Below, in pieces: positions 25,999-35,364 of a DNA stretch of 64,000 bases. The first letter of the stretch is position 1; each line of letters begins with the position of its first letter. The notes under the pieces are model-generated. The model had not been told where the DNA came from and searched no databases. It worked only from the letters and a program-made list of their open reading frames with translations. The stretch is from Stutzerimonas stutzeri SDM-LAC. GTDB taxonomy: Bacteria > Pseudomonadota > Gammaproteobacteria > Pseudomonadales > Pseudomonadaceae. The stretch spans positions 25,400 to 89,399 of the forward strand of contig NZ_AGSX01000004.1 of NCBI RefSeq assembly GCF_000235745.1, given 5' to 3'. A program made the position numbers and the translations under genes.

Positions 25999-27858
25999 TT
26001 AGCGTTTGGCGGTCTGCTTGTCCCAGCTCGGGATCCGGAACACCCAGAACGAGCCGCCTTGCGCAACAGGCTTGGTCAGCGCTGCCATGTCACCGCCCCA
26101 CAGCGGTACGGCGCCGCCGTAGCCGACGGTCACACCGATGAATTGCTCACCGTCCTGCTCCCAGGTGATGGGCGGGGCGATGATTCCGCTGCCTGTCTGG
26201 AATTTCCAGAGCTCTTCGCCGGTTTTGGCGTTGAAGGCTTTCAGGTAACCATCACCGGTCCCGGTGAATACCAGGTTGCCCTTAGTGGCAAGCACGCCCG
26301 CCCAGAGCGGCAGCGGCTCCTTGTGTTCCCAGGCGACCTTGCCCGTTGTGGGATTCATGGCGCGAAGAATGCCGACGTGATCGTCGTACATGCGCTTGAT
26401 GCGAAAGCCCTGCCCGAGGTAGGCATTACCCTTCTTGTAGCTGACTTCTTCGGTCCAGTAATCCTCTTTCCAGTGGTTGGCCGGCACGTAGAACAGTCCT
26501 GTGTCCTGGCTGTAGGCCATGGGATTCCAGTTTTTGCCGCCCAGAAAGGGGGGTGAAACCTCCACTGCTTTGCCATGCGCTTCGCCAGGCTCCGGCATGG
26601 GTGGGCGCTGGCCTTCGTTCTCGACTGGCCGACCGGTCTTCAGGTCGATGTGGCTGGCCCAGGTGATGTTATCGACGAAAGGAAAGGCGTTCTGCAGCTT
26701 GCCATCGTTGCGATCGACCACGTAGAAAAAGCCATTGCGATCGGCGTGAGCCGTGGCCTTGACGGTTTTTCCTTCCTTGTTTTTGTAATCGAACAGAATC
26801 AGCTCATTGTTGCCAGAGAAGTCCCAGGCGTCGTTGGGGGTGTGCTGATAGAACCATTTCACTTCGCCCGTCGAGGCGTCCACGCCGACCTGCCCTGAGG
26901 TATAGAGGCTGTCGTAGTTTTTCGGCTCGCCGCCATCAGCGGTACGCGCCCAACCGTTCCAGGGCGCCGGGTTGCCTGCGCCTACGATGATGGTGTTGGT
27001 TTGCGCATCGAAGCTCGCGCTCTGCCATGGGGCACCGCCGCCCTGGCTCCAGGCTTCTTTCTTGCCGGTGGGTGAATTGGGATCATCCGGCCAGGAAGGC
27101 GCTTTCACATCGCCTGTTGGTGTGCTGTCTTGTCCATTCAGCCGCCCCATATGCCCTTCGACGAAGGGGCGCATCCAGACCTCTTCACCGGTGTCCGGAT
27201 CGCGGGCGAACAGCTTGCCGACAATGCCGAATTCGTCGCCCGAACTGCCGTGAATCAAAAGGACCTTGCCACTCTTCTGGTCTTTGACCAGAGTTGGTGC
27301 GCCGGTCATGGTGTAACCCGCGCCGTGGTCACCGAACTTCTTCTTCCAGACGACCTTGCCAGTGTCCTTGTTTAAGGCGACTACCTGGGCATCCAGCGTG
27401 CCGAAGTAGATCTTGTCGCCATAGATCGCCGCGCCTCGATTGACCACGTCACAGCAGGGGCGAATGTCCGCGGGCAGGCGGTGGGCGTAGCTCCAGAGAC
27501 GTTTGCCGGTACGCGAATCGAGCGCGAACACGCGTGAGTACGAACCGGTCACGTAGATGACCCCATCGTGCACGATCGCCTGGGACTCCTGTCCTCGCTG
27601 CTTTTCATCACCGAACGAAAACGACCAGGCCGGCGTTAGCTTGAACACGTTTTCGTCATTTACCTGCTGCAGCGGGCTCCAGCGCTGGGCGTTGGTGCCC
27701 AGGCCGTACTGCAACACGTTTTCGGTCGAGAGGTGGTCGTTGGCAATGTCGTCCCAGGTGACGTTCTTGGCAGCTGCCAAGCCGCTGAGTGAGAGACCGC
27801 CAATCAGAACGGCGATGACGAGGGGGCGTTTGCTGCCCAGGTGGGCTGTAGTTGTCAT
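25999..27858 (-). CDS. PQQ-dependent alcohol dehydrogenase, calcium type (PedE/ExaA-like)
   Basis: 619 residues with a signal peptide (VIAVLIGGLSLSGLAAA). An eight-bladed quinoprotein propeller oxidising primary alcohols in the periplasm. The vicinal disulfide that stacks on PQQ is Cys135-Cys136 (RPCCDVVNRG). The catalytic Asp is D346 in NDAWDFSGNNE. Two residues later is Ser348, not Asp, so the metal site is the Ca2+ type rather than the lanthanide type. W-motifs ([21 protein letters not shown]) mark propeller blades. Divergent from the cytochrome c550 gene, its electron acceptor. The promoter region holds both shared elements of this regulon. Confidence 0.93.
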   Translation of the reverse strand: MTTTAHLGSKRPLVIAVLIGGLSLSGLAAAKNVTWDDIANDHLSTENVLQYGLGTNAQRWSPLQQVNDENVFKLTPAWSFSFGDEKQRGQESQAIVHDGVIYVTGSYSRVFALDSRTGKRLWSYAHRLPADIRPCCDVVNRGAAIYGDKIYFGTLDAQVVALNKDTGKVVWKKKFGDHGAGYTMTGAPTLVKDQKSGKVLLIHGSSGDEFGIVGKLFARDPDTGEEVWMRPFVEGHMGRLNGQDSTPTGDVKAPSWPDDPNSPTGKKEAWSQGGGAPWQSASFDAQTNTIIVGAGNPAPWNGWARTADGGEPKNYDSLYTSGQVGVDASTGEVKWFYQHTPNDAWDFSGNNELILFDYKNKEGKTVKATAHADRNGFFYVVDRNDGKLQNAFPFVDNITWASHIDLKTGRPVENEGQRPPMPEPGEAHGKAVEVSPPFLGGKNWNPMAYSQDTGLFYVPANHWKEDYWTEEVSYKKGNAYLGQGFRIKRMYDDHVGILRAMNPTTGKVAWEHKEPLPLWAGVLATKGNLVFTGTGDGYLKAFNAKTGEELWKFQTGSGIIAPPITWEQDGEQFIGVTVGYGGAVPLWGGDMAALTKPVAQGGSFWVFRIPSWDKQTAKR

Positions 27859-28194
27859 GGTTGGTTTCCCTTGGTCGATTCGGACGAGGCCAGTTGCTGT
27901 GCTCGCTACACGGGTTGTGCGAGAGGCTGGTCAGGCGATTCGATTATTGGGATGGGATCGCGACGGCTGATACGGAAAAGCTCCCGCTGATTCAGGGAAA
28001 ACTTCCCAATCCGCCTGTGATTTCGGTCTGCTACCTGGGTGCTGCGCCGATGGCGCATGAGGCCCTACTACCAAGGGAGGAGACGCCGACAACCAAAGCA
28101 GGATTCTGCCACCTGATCGCAATGCCCAAGATGACCACCATGCGCTCCAACTGGGGCTGCCTTGCTCAGGTATTCGATAACAACGGTGGTAGTC
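27859..28194. promoter_or_regulatory. Divergent control region between alcohol dehydrogenase and cytochrome c550 genes
   Basis: 336 bp without a supported gene. GGGAAAACTTCCC lies at 27995-28007 and CTACTACCAAGGGAGGAG at 28065-28082, the latter 112 nt before the cytochrome start. Both strings recur upstream of the second PQQ dehydrogenase (32427 and 32505). Confidence 0.65.
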
Positions 28195-28632
28195 ATGAAC
28201 AATAAAACTGAACTGCGCGCACTCTTTGCTGCTGGTCTGCTCGGCTTCGCTGGCTTTGCCTTCGCCCATGGCGATGTCACGCCGCAAAAGGTGGAAACCA
28301 AGGGGCTGACGCCGTTGGGAGAAGAGTGGCTCGATGAAAATCCGTACCGCGCGCCCAGCGATGACTATGACAAGGCTGTTGAAATCGGTTCTTCGGCGTA
28401 CAACCAGAACTGCGCGCGCTGCCATGGCCTTGAGGCAATCTCTGGCGGCATCGCACCGGATCTGCGTGACCTGGAAGCCAGCTATGACGGTGACGAGTGG
28501 TTCAAGGAGCGCGTGATCAACGGTGCCGTTCGCGATGGCGCCGTCTACATGCCCCGCATGGCCGATTACCTCAGCCAGGAAGCACTTTGGGCCATCCGTA
28601 CGTACGTCGAAAGCGAAGCTGCCAAGCGGTGA
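28195..28632 (+). CDS. Cytochrome c550, electron acceptor of the quinoprotein dehydrogenase (PedF/ExaB-like)
   Basis: 145 residues from ATG 28195. A signal peptide (LFAAGLLGFAGFAFA) exports it to the periplasm. Haem c attaches at CARCH (Cys73, Cys76, His77) and the likely axial Met is in YMPRMADYLS. It takes electrons from the PQQ alcohol dehydrogenase. The pedG-like gene follows after only 5 nt. Confidence 0.92.
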   Translation: MNNKTELRALFAAGLLGFAGFAFAHGDVTPQKVETKGLTPLGEEWLDENPYRAPSDDYDKAVEIGSSAYNQNCARCHGLEAISGGIAPDLRDLEASYDGDEWFKERVINGAVRDGAVYMPRMADYLSQEALWAIRTYVESEAAKR

Positions 28633-28637
28633 TCACC

Positions 28638-29537
28638 ATGCGCCAGTTGCTTGCGGGGCTCTGCTTGTGGATGGCCTGTGCGCTGGTACAGGCGGAGGTC
28701 GTCAAGGTGCGCGCATTCGATGACATCATCGATTCGGGCGTGCTCAAGGTGGCGATGTACGAGAACTTTCCGCCGTACAGCTTCATGGCCGATGGCAAGC
28801 CGCGTGGGGTCGACTTCGAGCTCGCGCAAAAACTGGCGTCCAGACTCGGGTTAGAGATCGAAGTGTTATGGGTAACGCCAGACGAGACGCTGGATGACGA
28901 CCTGCGCAACTTCATCTGGAAAGGGCATTACCTGCGGCCGAACGTTCTGGCCGACGTGATGATGCGTGTGCCCTACGACCGTGAGTTTTCCTACAAGCAG
29001 AACGAGTTGGGCGAGCTGATAAACGAGCTGGTGGTCATGTTTGGCCCGTACCAGCGTGAGCGCTGGCAGTCGGCTTATGACGATCGTCGCCTCGAAGCGC
29101 TCCCCAGTGTCGCAGTGTTCCGTTACCACCCGGTCGGGGTGGAAGTGGAAAGCGTCCCCTCGTTCTATTTGTCATCAGTATTCAACGGCAGCATCGCCAA
29201 GATGCTGCATCACTACCCGACGGCTCAGGCCGCATTCGCAGCGATGCAGGCCGGGGAAGTTGACGCGACCATGGCCATGCGCGGCGAGATCGACTGGATG
29301 CTGGGGCAAGCCAAGGACAGTCATCTCAAACCTGCAGAAAACGCCTATCCGAACATGGGCAAGCAGGTATGGGAGCTGGGCATGGCCGTGCATGAATCCA
29401 ATCGGCAATTGGCCTATGCGCTCGAGGGTGAGTTGGAAGGCTTGATGAAAGACGGTGCAGTTGAGGCAATCTATGCCGATTACGGGCTGCGCTATGAGTT
29501 GCCCGAGCTGTATCAGGTGCAGCTGGGCGAGAACTGA
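28638..29537 (+). CDS. Quinoprotein-associated periplasmic substrate-binding protein (PedG/MoxJ-like)
   Basis: 299 residues from ATG 28638. A signal peptide ends ALVQAE. The type II periplasmic binding fold shows in LKVAMYENFPPYSFMADGKP, GVDFELAQKLASRLGLEI and AAFAAMQAGEVDATMAMRGE. This family (MoxJ/XoxJ/PedG) accompanies PQQ alcohol dehydrogenase-cytochrome pairs and probably helps activate the dehydrogenase rather than import a nutrient. No ABC permease is adjacent. It forms an operon with cytochrome c550. Confidence 0.87.
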   Translation: MRQLLAGLCLWMACALVQAEVVKVRAFDDIIDSGVLKVAMYENFPPYSFMADGKPRGVDFELAQKLASRLGLEIEVLWVTPDETLDDDLRNFIWKGHYLRPNVLADVMMRVPYDREFSYKQNELGELINELVVMFGPYQRERWQSAYDDRRLEALPSVAVFRYHPVGVEVESVPSFYLSSVFNGSIAKMLHHYPTAQAAFAAMQAGEVDATMAMRGEIDWMLGQAKDSHLKPAENAYPNMGKQVWELGMAVHESNRQLAYALEGELEGLMKDGAVEAIYADYGLRYELPELYQVQLGEN

Positions 29538-29626
29538 TCAGCGCTCTATCCGGCTGCCGATGCCTGCGGGGTCTGTTTGTTGGCGCCGGACGGAGTTCGT
29601 GTGTCCTGATCCGTCCGACCGCCAAT

Positions 29627-30847
29627 TTAGTCCGCTGGCCCGGCATGACCGCAGGCCTGCATCCGTGGATGCCGGAAAAACCACACAGCCAGCGGCGTAG
29701 CGAGTGCAACCACCACCCAGCCCAGCAAACTGATCGCAACGGGCAGTCCATAGTGGTCGGCGATCCAGCCGACGCCGAGCAGCGGCACGATGCTGCCAAC
29801 GTAGCCGCACACCAGGTAGGTCGAAATCAGCCCCGAGCGCTCGCCCAGGCTGGCAATACGGTTGACCATGCTGATGCCGGCCAACAGGCACATGCCATGG
29901 CCGGTGGCAGCCGCGCAGACGCCGATGATGAATACCAGCGAAGACCCAGCCGTGAAGTTGAGCACGAGCATCGCGTTGCTCAATACCACCGACAACAGGC
30001 CGAGCAGCCCGCACCAGCGCAGGCTCATCCTCGCGCAGGCCAGTTGCATCAGGGCTGAAGCCAGCAGGATGACGCCGATGGAGGTGCCGCTCACCACCGG
30101 GCCATGCCAGGGCAGCATCTTTTCGAGAAACAGCGGGGCCATCGATGCATAGATGCCGAATACGCCAAAGGCGAAAAAAGGGCAGGCACAGGTCAGCAGG
30201 AACGCCAGCGAGTCATGGCGCGCTGCCCAGGTCAGTCGCGGAATGAAGGTGCGCAAACCCAGCGGCGCGGCTGCGCTGAGCTCCGGATGCGGTTTGAGCT
30301 GCACCCGCAGCAACGCGTAGATAGCCAGCACGCCCAGAATCAGCGTCGGGATATAGGTGGTTATCAGCGGCTGCGCAAACCATTGGCCAGTAACGCCGCC
30401 GGTAAGCGGGCCGAGGCCGAAGCCAAAGGCGAGCAGGAAACTGGTGATCATCGAAATCCGCTGGGACGCGCCGTCACGGGAAATCTGCACCAGGCCCACC
30501 GACGCGCTGGTCACGATCAGGCTGGAAGAAAGGCCGACTGCGAAGCGGCCGATATTGAGGCTCGGCAGATTCCACGCCAGCATCGTCACCAGCGTCCCGC
30601 CCCAGCCGAGCAGCAAACCACTGAGCATGACCTTGCGAAAACCCAAGGTATCGGACAGTCGGCCCATGAACAGGAGCCCGAAAAGCGCACCTGCCATGTA
30701 CACGACATAGATCAGTGAGATATCGCTGGTGCGAAGCTGCCACGCCTGCTGATACAGCGGATACAGCGGTGAGATGAGTGCCGTGCCCATGACACCGACG
30801 CACATGGCGAAGCACACCCAGGGAAATGGGGACCAGGTTTGTTTCAT
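29627..30847 (-). CDS. MFS transporter
   Basis: 406 residues from ATG 30847 (MKQTWSPFPWVCFAMCVGVM). Twelve hydrophobic segments and the MFS loop 2-3 motif GRLSDTLGFRKVMLSG are present. The substrate cannot be assigned. It sits between the pedG-like gene and the urea-type binding protein, so an exporter or importer of an alcohol or acid is a guess only. No strong Shine-Dalgarno element before the chosen start. Confidence 0.83.
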   Translation of the reverse strand: MKQTWSPFPWVCFAMCVGVMGTALISPLYPLYQQAWQLRTSDISLIYVVYMAGALFGLLFMGRLSDTLGFRKVMLSGLLLGWGGTLVTMLAWNLPSLNIGRFAVGLSSSLIVTSASVGLVQISRDGASQRISMITSFLLAFGFGLGPLTGGVTGQWFAQPLITTYIPTLILGVLAIYALLRVQLKPHPELSAAAPLGLRTFIPRLTWAARHDSLAFLLTCACPFFAFGVFGIYASMAPLFLEKMLPWHGPVVSGTSIGVILLASALMQLACARMSLRWCGLLGLLSVVLSNAMLVLNFTAGSSLVFIIGVCAAATGHGMCLLAGISMVNRIASLGERSGLISTYLVCGYVGSIVPLLGVGWIADHYGLPVAISLLGWVVVALATPLAVWFFRHPRMQACGHAGPAD

Positions 30848-31033
30848 TGATAAAGCCCGATTTGACGTGAGAATGGCGTCTTTCCAGCGCGGCCCGCATG
30901 GAGACATGAACGCTCCGATCACTAGGCGCCTACTGTATCGACTCGAAGTGAAGTCCGGGCACTCATTCGCTCGGTGATTAACGACCCATGAGCCCGCGTT
31001 TCAGTCTGTGACCTTCCTTGCGCAACGCGGTGC

Positions 31034-32269
31034 CTAGCGTAAGGTCAACTCGTCACCGCGCTCCTCCTGCCAATCATCGAGGCTTGGGGCTGCCGCTTCA
31101 CCATCCATGCGGTGGATGATGGTGAAATAATCCTGCTTGAACCTGTCCTGCATGATCTCCTCACGCGATCGGACCCGCACGGCGTAGATGCTCTGGACAT
31201 TCTGATGATCGAAGCTGCGCCAGTACTGTTCATCCTTGAGCAGGCTGTAGCGATGGTCTTCAAGCGTCTTGATGACTTTCTCACTGTGCAAGCTGCCTGC
31301 ACGCTGTACGGCCGCAGCCCATTGCCGAACGATGGCGTAGGCGGATGCGGCTGTACTGTCGGGGTAGCGCTGATGCTGGGCGATATAGGCATCGACGAAG
31401 GCCTGCCCCTGTTCGCTTTTGACCAGGGCCGGGACGCGCCAGGTCCAGGCTGCCGTGCCAATGACGTGCTCCATGACCTGCGGGCCCGCCTGTTCAACGA
31501 TGCTGCCGGTCAGGTTGGGGACGATGATCTGCATCCGCTGGTCGAGCTTGAGGTCATGCGCCAGACGCATGGTCTGCACCAGATCCTGGCCGAGCAGGAT
31601 GACGACCAATACATCGGCGTCACTGGCCGCGGCCTTCTTCAGCGCGGCGCGATATTCCTCATGATGCGCCCCCCTGGCACTGATCCGCGAGAAGCCGTGG
31701 CGAGCTCGGTCCCGGCTGCGGGTGGCTTCGCGCAATGCCTGTTCCATGCTGTGGCCCCAGGTGTCGTCGAGGCTGACGTAGTGGTAGCGACGGTTCGGCA
31801 GATGCCAGCTCAAGTACTCGCCTAGCACGCGTGCACTCATCAAGGCGCTGTTGGTTTCGCGAAACAGGTAACGCTGCCCATCGTGTCCGGTGATCGCGTT
31901 GGCATACCCCAGCGTGGGGAAAAACAGCATGCCCAGCTCGCGGGCGCGCTGGCCGGCAGCCACGGCTTCCTCGCTGGTAGCGCCGCCAAACGCCATCGCG
32001 GCGCCTTGGGCGGCGAATTTGTCGATGTTGGCCCGCGCCTTTTCTTCACGGGCGGCCGAGTTGCGGCTGATCAGCTCGAGCGGCCTGCCCAGCACACCGC
32101 CCTGTCGGTTGATGGTCTCGATGGCGAGGAGGGCGCCGCGGCGCAGCTCAAGCCCTTCACTCTTGTAGTTGCCGGTGCTTGGGTAATTCAAGCCCAGACG
32201 AATTGGCTGGGCGGCGTTGGCGGTGGCAGCCCATGCCAACAGGATGCTGCAGATGATGAGGCGATGCAT
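31034..32269 (-). CDS. UrtA-like periplasmic binding protein
   Basis: 411 residues from ATG 32269 with AAGGACA upstream. A signal peptide (IICSILLAWAATANAA) precedes a type I binding fold of the urea/amide/branched-chain class (IRLGLNYPSTGNYKSEGLEL, GGVLGRPLELISRN, YANAITGHDGQRYLFRETNS). No permease or ATPase genes are adjacent. Divergent from the lanthanide-type dehydrogenase and sharing a 284-bp control region with it. A role in sensing or in quinoprotein metabolism is suggested by context only. Confidence 0.83.
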   Translation of the reverse strand: MHRLIICSILLAWAATANAAQPIRLGLNYPSTGNYKSEGLELRRGALLAIETINRQGGVLGRPLELISRNSAAREEKARANIDKFAAQGAAMAFGGATSEEAVAAGQRARELGMLFFPTLGYANAITGHDGQRYLFRETNSALMSARVLGEYLSWHLPNRRYHYVSLDDTWGHSMEQALREATRSRDRARHGFSRISARGAHHEEYRAALKKAAASDADVLVVILLGQDLVQTMRLAHDLKLDQRMQIIVPNLTGSIVEQAGPQVMEHVIGTAAWTWRVPALVKSEQGQAFVDAYIAQHQRYPDSTAASAYAIVRQWAAAVQRAGSLHSEKVIKTLEDHRYSLLKDEQYWRSFDHQNVQSIYAVRVRSREEIMQDRFKQDYFTIIHRMDGEAAAPSLDDWQEERGDELTLR

Positions 32270-32426
32270 GGCTCGTGTCCTTGTGAGCGGAGGGGCATCC
32301 GTTGTAAGCCTCAAAGGCGGCGTGAGGAATTGTCTTTTCGGGCACACCGGCTTCAACTTCGGTGCCGGTGTGGTCGCCCGGATTGGCCAGCAGGATGCAA
32401 GGATGACGGGGCTTGCGCGGAGTATT

Positions 32427-32443
32427 GCTACCAAGGGAGGAGG
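32427..32443 (+). promoter_or_regulatory. CTACCAA-type box upstream of the second PQQ dehydrogenase
   Basis: GCTACCAAGGGAGGAGG, 110 nt before the start codon at 32554; shares CTACCAAGGGAGGAG with 28065-28082. Confidence 0.6.
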
Positions 32444-32502
32444 AAAATCGGTACTGCGTGTAATTGTTGCAGGAGCGGCCAGAACCAAGAATCGCCACTA
32501 GA

Positions 32503-32519
32503 CCGGGAAAACTTCCCGG
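32503..32519 (+). promoter_or_regulatory. CCGGGAA-AAC-TTCCCGG hairpin element
   Basis: A 7-bp inverted repeat around AAC, 34 nt before the ATG at 32554. Its 13-nt core GGGAAAACTTCCC is identical to 27995-28007. It could be an operator or a leader hairpin. Confidence 0.5.
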
Positions 32520-32553
32520 CGACGATAACAATGAACCCGTAGAGGTAGCCGCA

Positions 32554-34332
32554 ATGAAGCACACCGGTCTTCGCAAGCCCTTCGCCCTGACAGCGCTTTG
32601 CGCCGCCATGGCCGTGTCCAGCGTGTCGGCATGGGCAGTCACCGATCAGGAAATTCTCGATGACGCCAAGTCCACAGATCAGATCGTTACCAACGGCCTG
32701 GGGCTGCAAGGCCAGCGCTACAGCACCCTGGATAGCCTGAACACTGAGAACGTCGCTCAGCTGCGCCCGGTCTGGGGCTTTTCCCTGGGCGGCGAAAAGC
32801 AACGTGGCCAGGAAGCGCAGCCACTGATCAAAGACGGCGTGATGTACCTCACCGGCTCCTACTCGCGCGTGTTTGCGGTCGATGCCCGCACCGGCAAGGA
32901 ACTGTGGCAGTACGACGCTCGCCTGCCGGACGGCATCATGCCTTGCTGTGACGTGATCAACCGGGGCGTCGCCCTGTATGACGACCTGGTGATCTTCGGC
33001 ACGCTGGACGCCAAGCTGGTCGCGCTGAACAAGGACACCGGCAAGGTCGTCTGGAAAAAGACCGTGGCCGACTACAAGGCCGGCTACTCCATCTCCGCCG
33101 CGCCGATGGTGGTAAAAGGCAAACTGATCACTGGCCTGGCCGGCGGTGAGTTCGGTGTTGTAGGCATGATTCAGGCGTTCGATCCCAAGAATGGCGAACT
33201 GCTGTGGACCCGTCCGACCGTCGAAGGTCATATGGGCTACGTGATGAAGGACGGCAAAAAGGTCGAGAATGGCATTTCGGGCGGCGAAGCCGGCAAGACC
33301 TGGCCAGGCGACCTGTGGAAGACCGGCGGTGCAGCGCCTTGGCTGGGAGGCTACTACGATGCCGACACCGACTCGCTGCTGTTCGGCACGGGTAACCCGT
33401 CGCCTTGGAACTCGCACCTGCGCCCCGGTGACAACCTCTATTCCTCATCGCGCCTGGCGCTCGACCCCGATGACGGCTCGATCAAATGGCATTTCCAGTC
33501 CACGCCACATGACGGCTGGGACTATGACGGCGTGAACGAGCTGATCTCCTTCGATTACCAGGAAAACGGCAAGACCGTCAAAGCAGCCGGTACCGCGGAC
33601 CGCAACGGCTTCTTCTACGTACTGGATCGCACCAACGGCAAGTTCATCCGCGGCTTCCCGTTCGTGGACAAGATCACCTGGGCCAAGGGTCTGGACAAGG
33701 ATGGCCGTCCGATCTACGACGACGCCAACCGTCCCGGCGCGCCGGGAGACGCTGACAAGGGCAAGTCCGTTACCGTGGCGCCATCGTTCCTCGGCGGCAA
33801 GAACTGGATGCCGATGGCGTACAGCCAGGACACTGGCTTGTTCTATGTGCCGTCCAACGAGTGGGCGATGGACATCTGGAACGAAGGCGTCGCTTACAAA
33901 AAGGGCGCGGCCTATCTGGGTGCCGGCTTCACCATCCATCCGCTGAACGAGGACTACATTGGCGTACTGCGCGCCATTGATCCGAAATCTGGCAAGGAAG
34001 TCTGGCGTTACGAGAACTACGCACCGCTATGGGGTGGTGTTCTCGCCACCAAGGGTAATCTGGTGTTCACCGGCAACCCGGAAGGCTTCCTGATGGCGTT
34101 CAATGCCAAGACCGGTGAGAAGGTTTACGAGTTCAACACCGGCTCCGGCGTGATCGGCTCTCCGGTCACCTGGGAAATGGACGGAGAACAGTACGTATCG
34201 GTGCTTTCCGGCTGGGGTGGTGCAGTCCCACTGTGGGGCGGCGAGGTTGCCAAGCGCGTCAAGGACTTCAACCAGGGCGGCATGGTCTGGACCTTCAAAC
34301 TGCCGAAGGAACAGGTCGTAGCCAAGCGTTGA
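32554..34332 (+). CDS. PQQ-dependent alcohol dehydrogenase, lanthanide type (PedH-like)
   Basis: 592 residues from ATG 32554, with a signal peptide ending SAWAV. PQQ-stacking disulfide Cys131-Cys132 ([10 protein letters not shown]). The active site reads [11 protein letters not shown]: catalytic Asp323 plus Asp325 two residues on. The extra Asp is the recognised mark of lanthanide-dependent quinoproteins (XoxF, PedH) and is replaced by Ser in the partner at 25999. Oxidises alcohols and possibly aldehydes in the periplasm. It stands alone with its own regulatory elements and a strong terminator behind it. Confidence 0.93.
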   Translation: MKHTGLRKPFALTALCAAMAVSSVSAWAVTDQEILDDAKSTDQIVTNGLGLQGQRYSTLDSLNTENVAQLRPVWGFSLGGEKQRGQEAQPLIKDGVMYLTGSYSRVFAVDARTGKELWQYDARLPDGIMPCCDVINRGVALYDDLVIFGTLDAKLVALNKDTGKVVWKKTVADYKAGYSISAAPMVVKGKLITGLAGGEFGVVGMIQAFDPKNGELLWTRPTVEGHMGYVMKDGKKVENGISGGEAGKTWPGDLWKTGGAAPWLGGYYDADTDSLLFGTGNPSPWNSHLRPGDNLYSSSRLALDPDDGSIKWHFQSTPHDGWDYDGVNELISFDYQENGKTVKAAGTADRNGFFYVLDRTNGKFIRGFPFVDKITWAKGLDKDGRPIYDDANRPGAPGDADKGKSVTVAPSFLGGKNWMPMAYSQDTGLFYVPSNEWAMDIWNEGVAYKKGAAYLGAGFTIHPLNEDYIGVLRAIDPKSGKEVWRYENYAPLWGGVLATKGNLVFTGNPEGFLMAFNAKTGEKVYEFNTGSGVIGSPVTWEMDGEQYVSVLSGWGGAVPLWGGEVAKRVKDFNQGGMVWTFKLPKEQVVAKR

Positions 34333-34349
34333 TCTGAGACTCCAAACGA

Positions 34350-34377
34350 AGGGCCGGCTGCTATAGCCGGCCCTTTG
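34350..34377 (+). terminator. Terminator after the PedH-like gene
   Basis: AGGGCCGGC, loop TGCTATA, GCCGGCCCTTT: a perfect 8-9 bp GC stem with a short T run, 17 nt after the stop. Confidence 0.85.
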
Positions 34378-34506
34378 CGTTTACGGAGCCATCGCCTGAC
34401 TACAAGGCTGATACTGGAGCATCGGCCGGCCATTTGAGGGCATGCGCCTTCAACTGCACAGGCACGGCACGCTGTCGTTATGTATCGAGCGACGACCGAT
34501 AGCGCT

Positions 34507-35364
34507 TCATTCCCGCAAGGCTCGCAGCAAGTGGCGGGCCAGCCAGGGGCCTTGATGAAGCAATGCCGCATGGACCTGTACCAGTTGCGCGCCGGCGTTC
34601 AGGCGCGCCTGAAGATCGGCGGCGCTCTGAATTCCTCCAACCGACATCAGCGTAAGTCCCTCACCGCAGAAGTTGTGCAGATGCTCGATCTGCTCGCAGG
34701 CCTGCGCCTGTTGACGCTGGTCTTGCCAGTCGCGGTAGCGCTGACGGGTTGCAGGCGGTCCGGGATCATGAGCGGCGAGCAGACCATCAAAGCCTAGTTC
34801 CAGCAGCAGGCCTGCGAGCGAAAACGGAATTTGCGCTGGCAGGCAGCGTAGCTTGGCAACCAACGGAACCCGGCGGCCCCCCACTTGGTTCAGTTGCTGC
34901 TGTTGATGGCGAAGCGCGGTGAGCAATTGGAGCAAGCGCGCGTTCTGTCGTAACAGCGATGCACTGGCCGGCCCGATCAGGTTAAGCACCAGGTAGTCGG
35001 CATGCGGCCAGGCGTTACACAGCATGGCGCACGCTTCGGCCGTTGATTGCGTTGCGTCCAAGGTCAGGTTGATGCCAAGACGCGCGTCACCGTGGCGTGC
35101 AGGCGCCAGGCTGGCAACCTGATCGAAGGCCAGGCTGCCGATTTCATTGAAGCCGAAACCCAATGCAGCAACCCGACGACCGAGCCGGCCGTTGCGGTCG
35201 AAGCCGGCGGCGATGCCCAATGGCGAGGGGAAGTGCAGGCCCATCGCCGTTACCGGGCGGTTGATCGCACGGCTGGGCATGTGGCACGCGATATCGACGA
35301 GACCCAGTGCGAGTCGCTGTGCCAAGCGCTTGCGCAGGACGTCAAAGTCGATGTTTTCAGCCAT
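34507..35364 (-). CDS. Dihydroorotate dehydrogenase-like flavoprotein with lost catalytic residues
   Basis: 285 residues, shorter than E. coli PyrD (336). The PyrD fold shows in PLGIAAGFDRNG, ALGFGFNEIGSLAF and the FMN-phosphate loop MSVGGIQSAADLQARLNAGA near the C-terminus. Differences from PyrD: Lys of AGLDKNG is Arg; the NISSPNT catalytic loop reads NLIGPAS; the INRMGFNN segment is missing; ATNTT reads AAHDP. FMN binding is plausible, but dihydroorotate oxidation is not. Last gene of the pqqA2 operon; its start overlaps the preceding aminotransferase gene by 8 bp. True pyrD should lie elsewhere. Confidence 0.8.
   Translation of the reverse strand: MAENIDFDVLRKRLAQRLALGLVDIACHMPSRAINRPVTAMGLHFPSPLGIAAGFDRNGRLGRRVAALGFGFNEIGSLAFDQVASLAPARHGDARLGINLTLDATQSTAEACAMLCNAWPHADYLVLNLIGPASASLLRQNARLLQLLTALRHQQQQLNQVGGRRVPLVAKLRCLPAQIPFSLAGLLLELGFDGLLAAHDPGPPATRQRYRDWQDQRQQAQACEQIEHLHNFCGEGLTLMSVGGIQSAADLQARLNAGAQLVQVHAALLHQGPWLARHLLRALRE

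Noticed and set aside
30104-30718. 204-codon plus-strand frame across the MFS gene
   Set aside because: Highly charged, low-complexity product antisense to a typical transporter.
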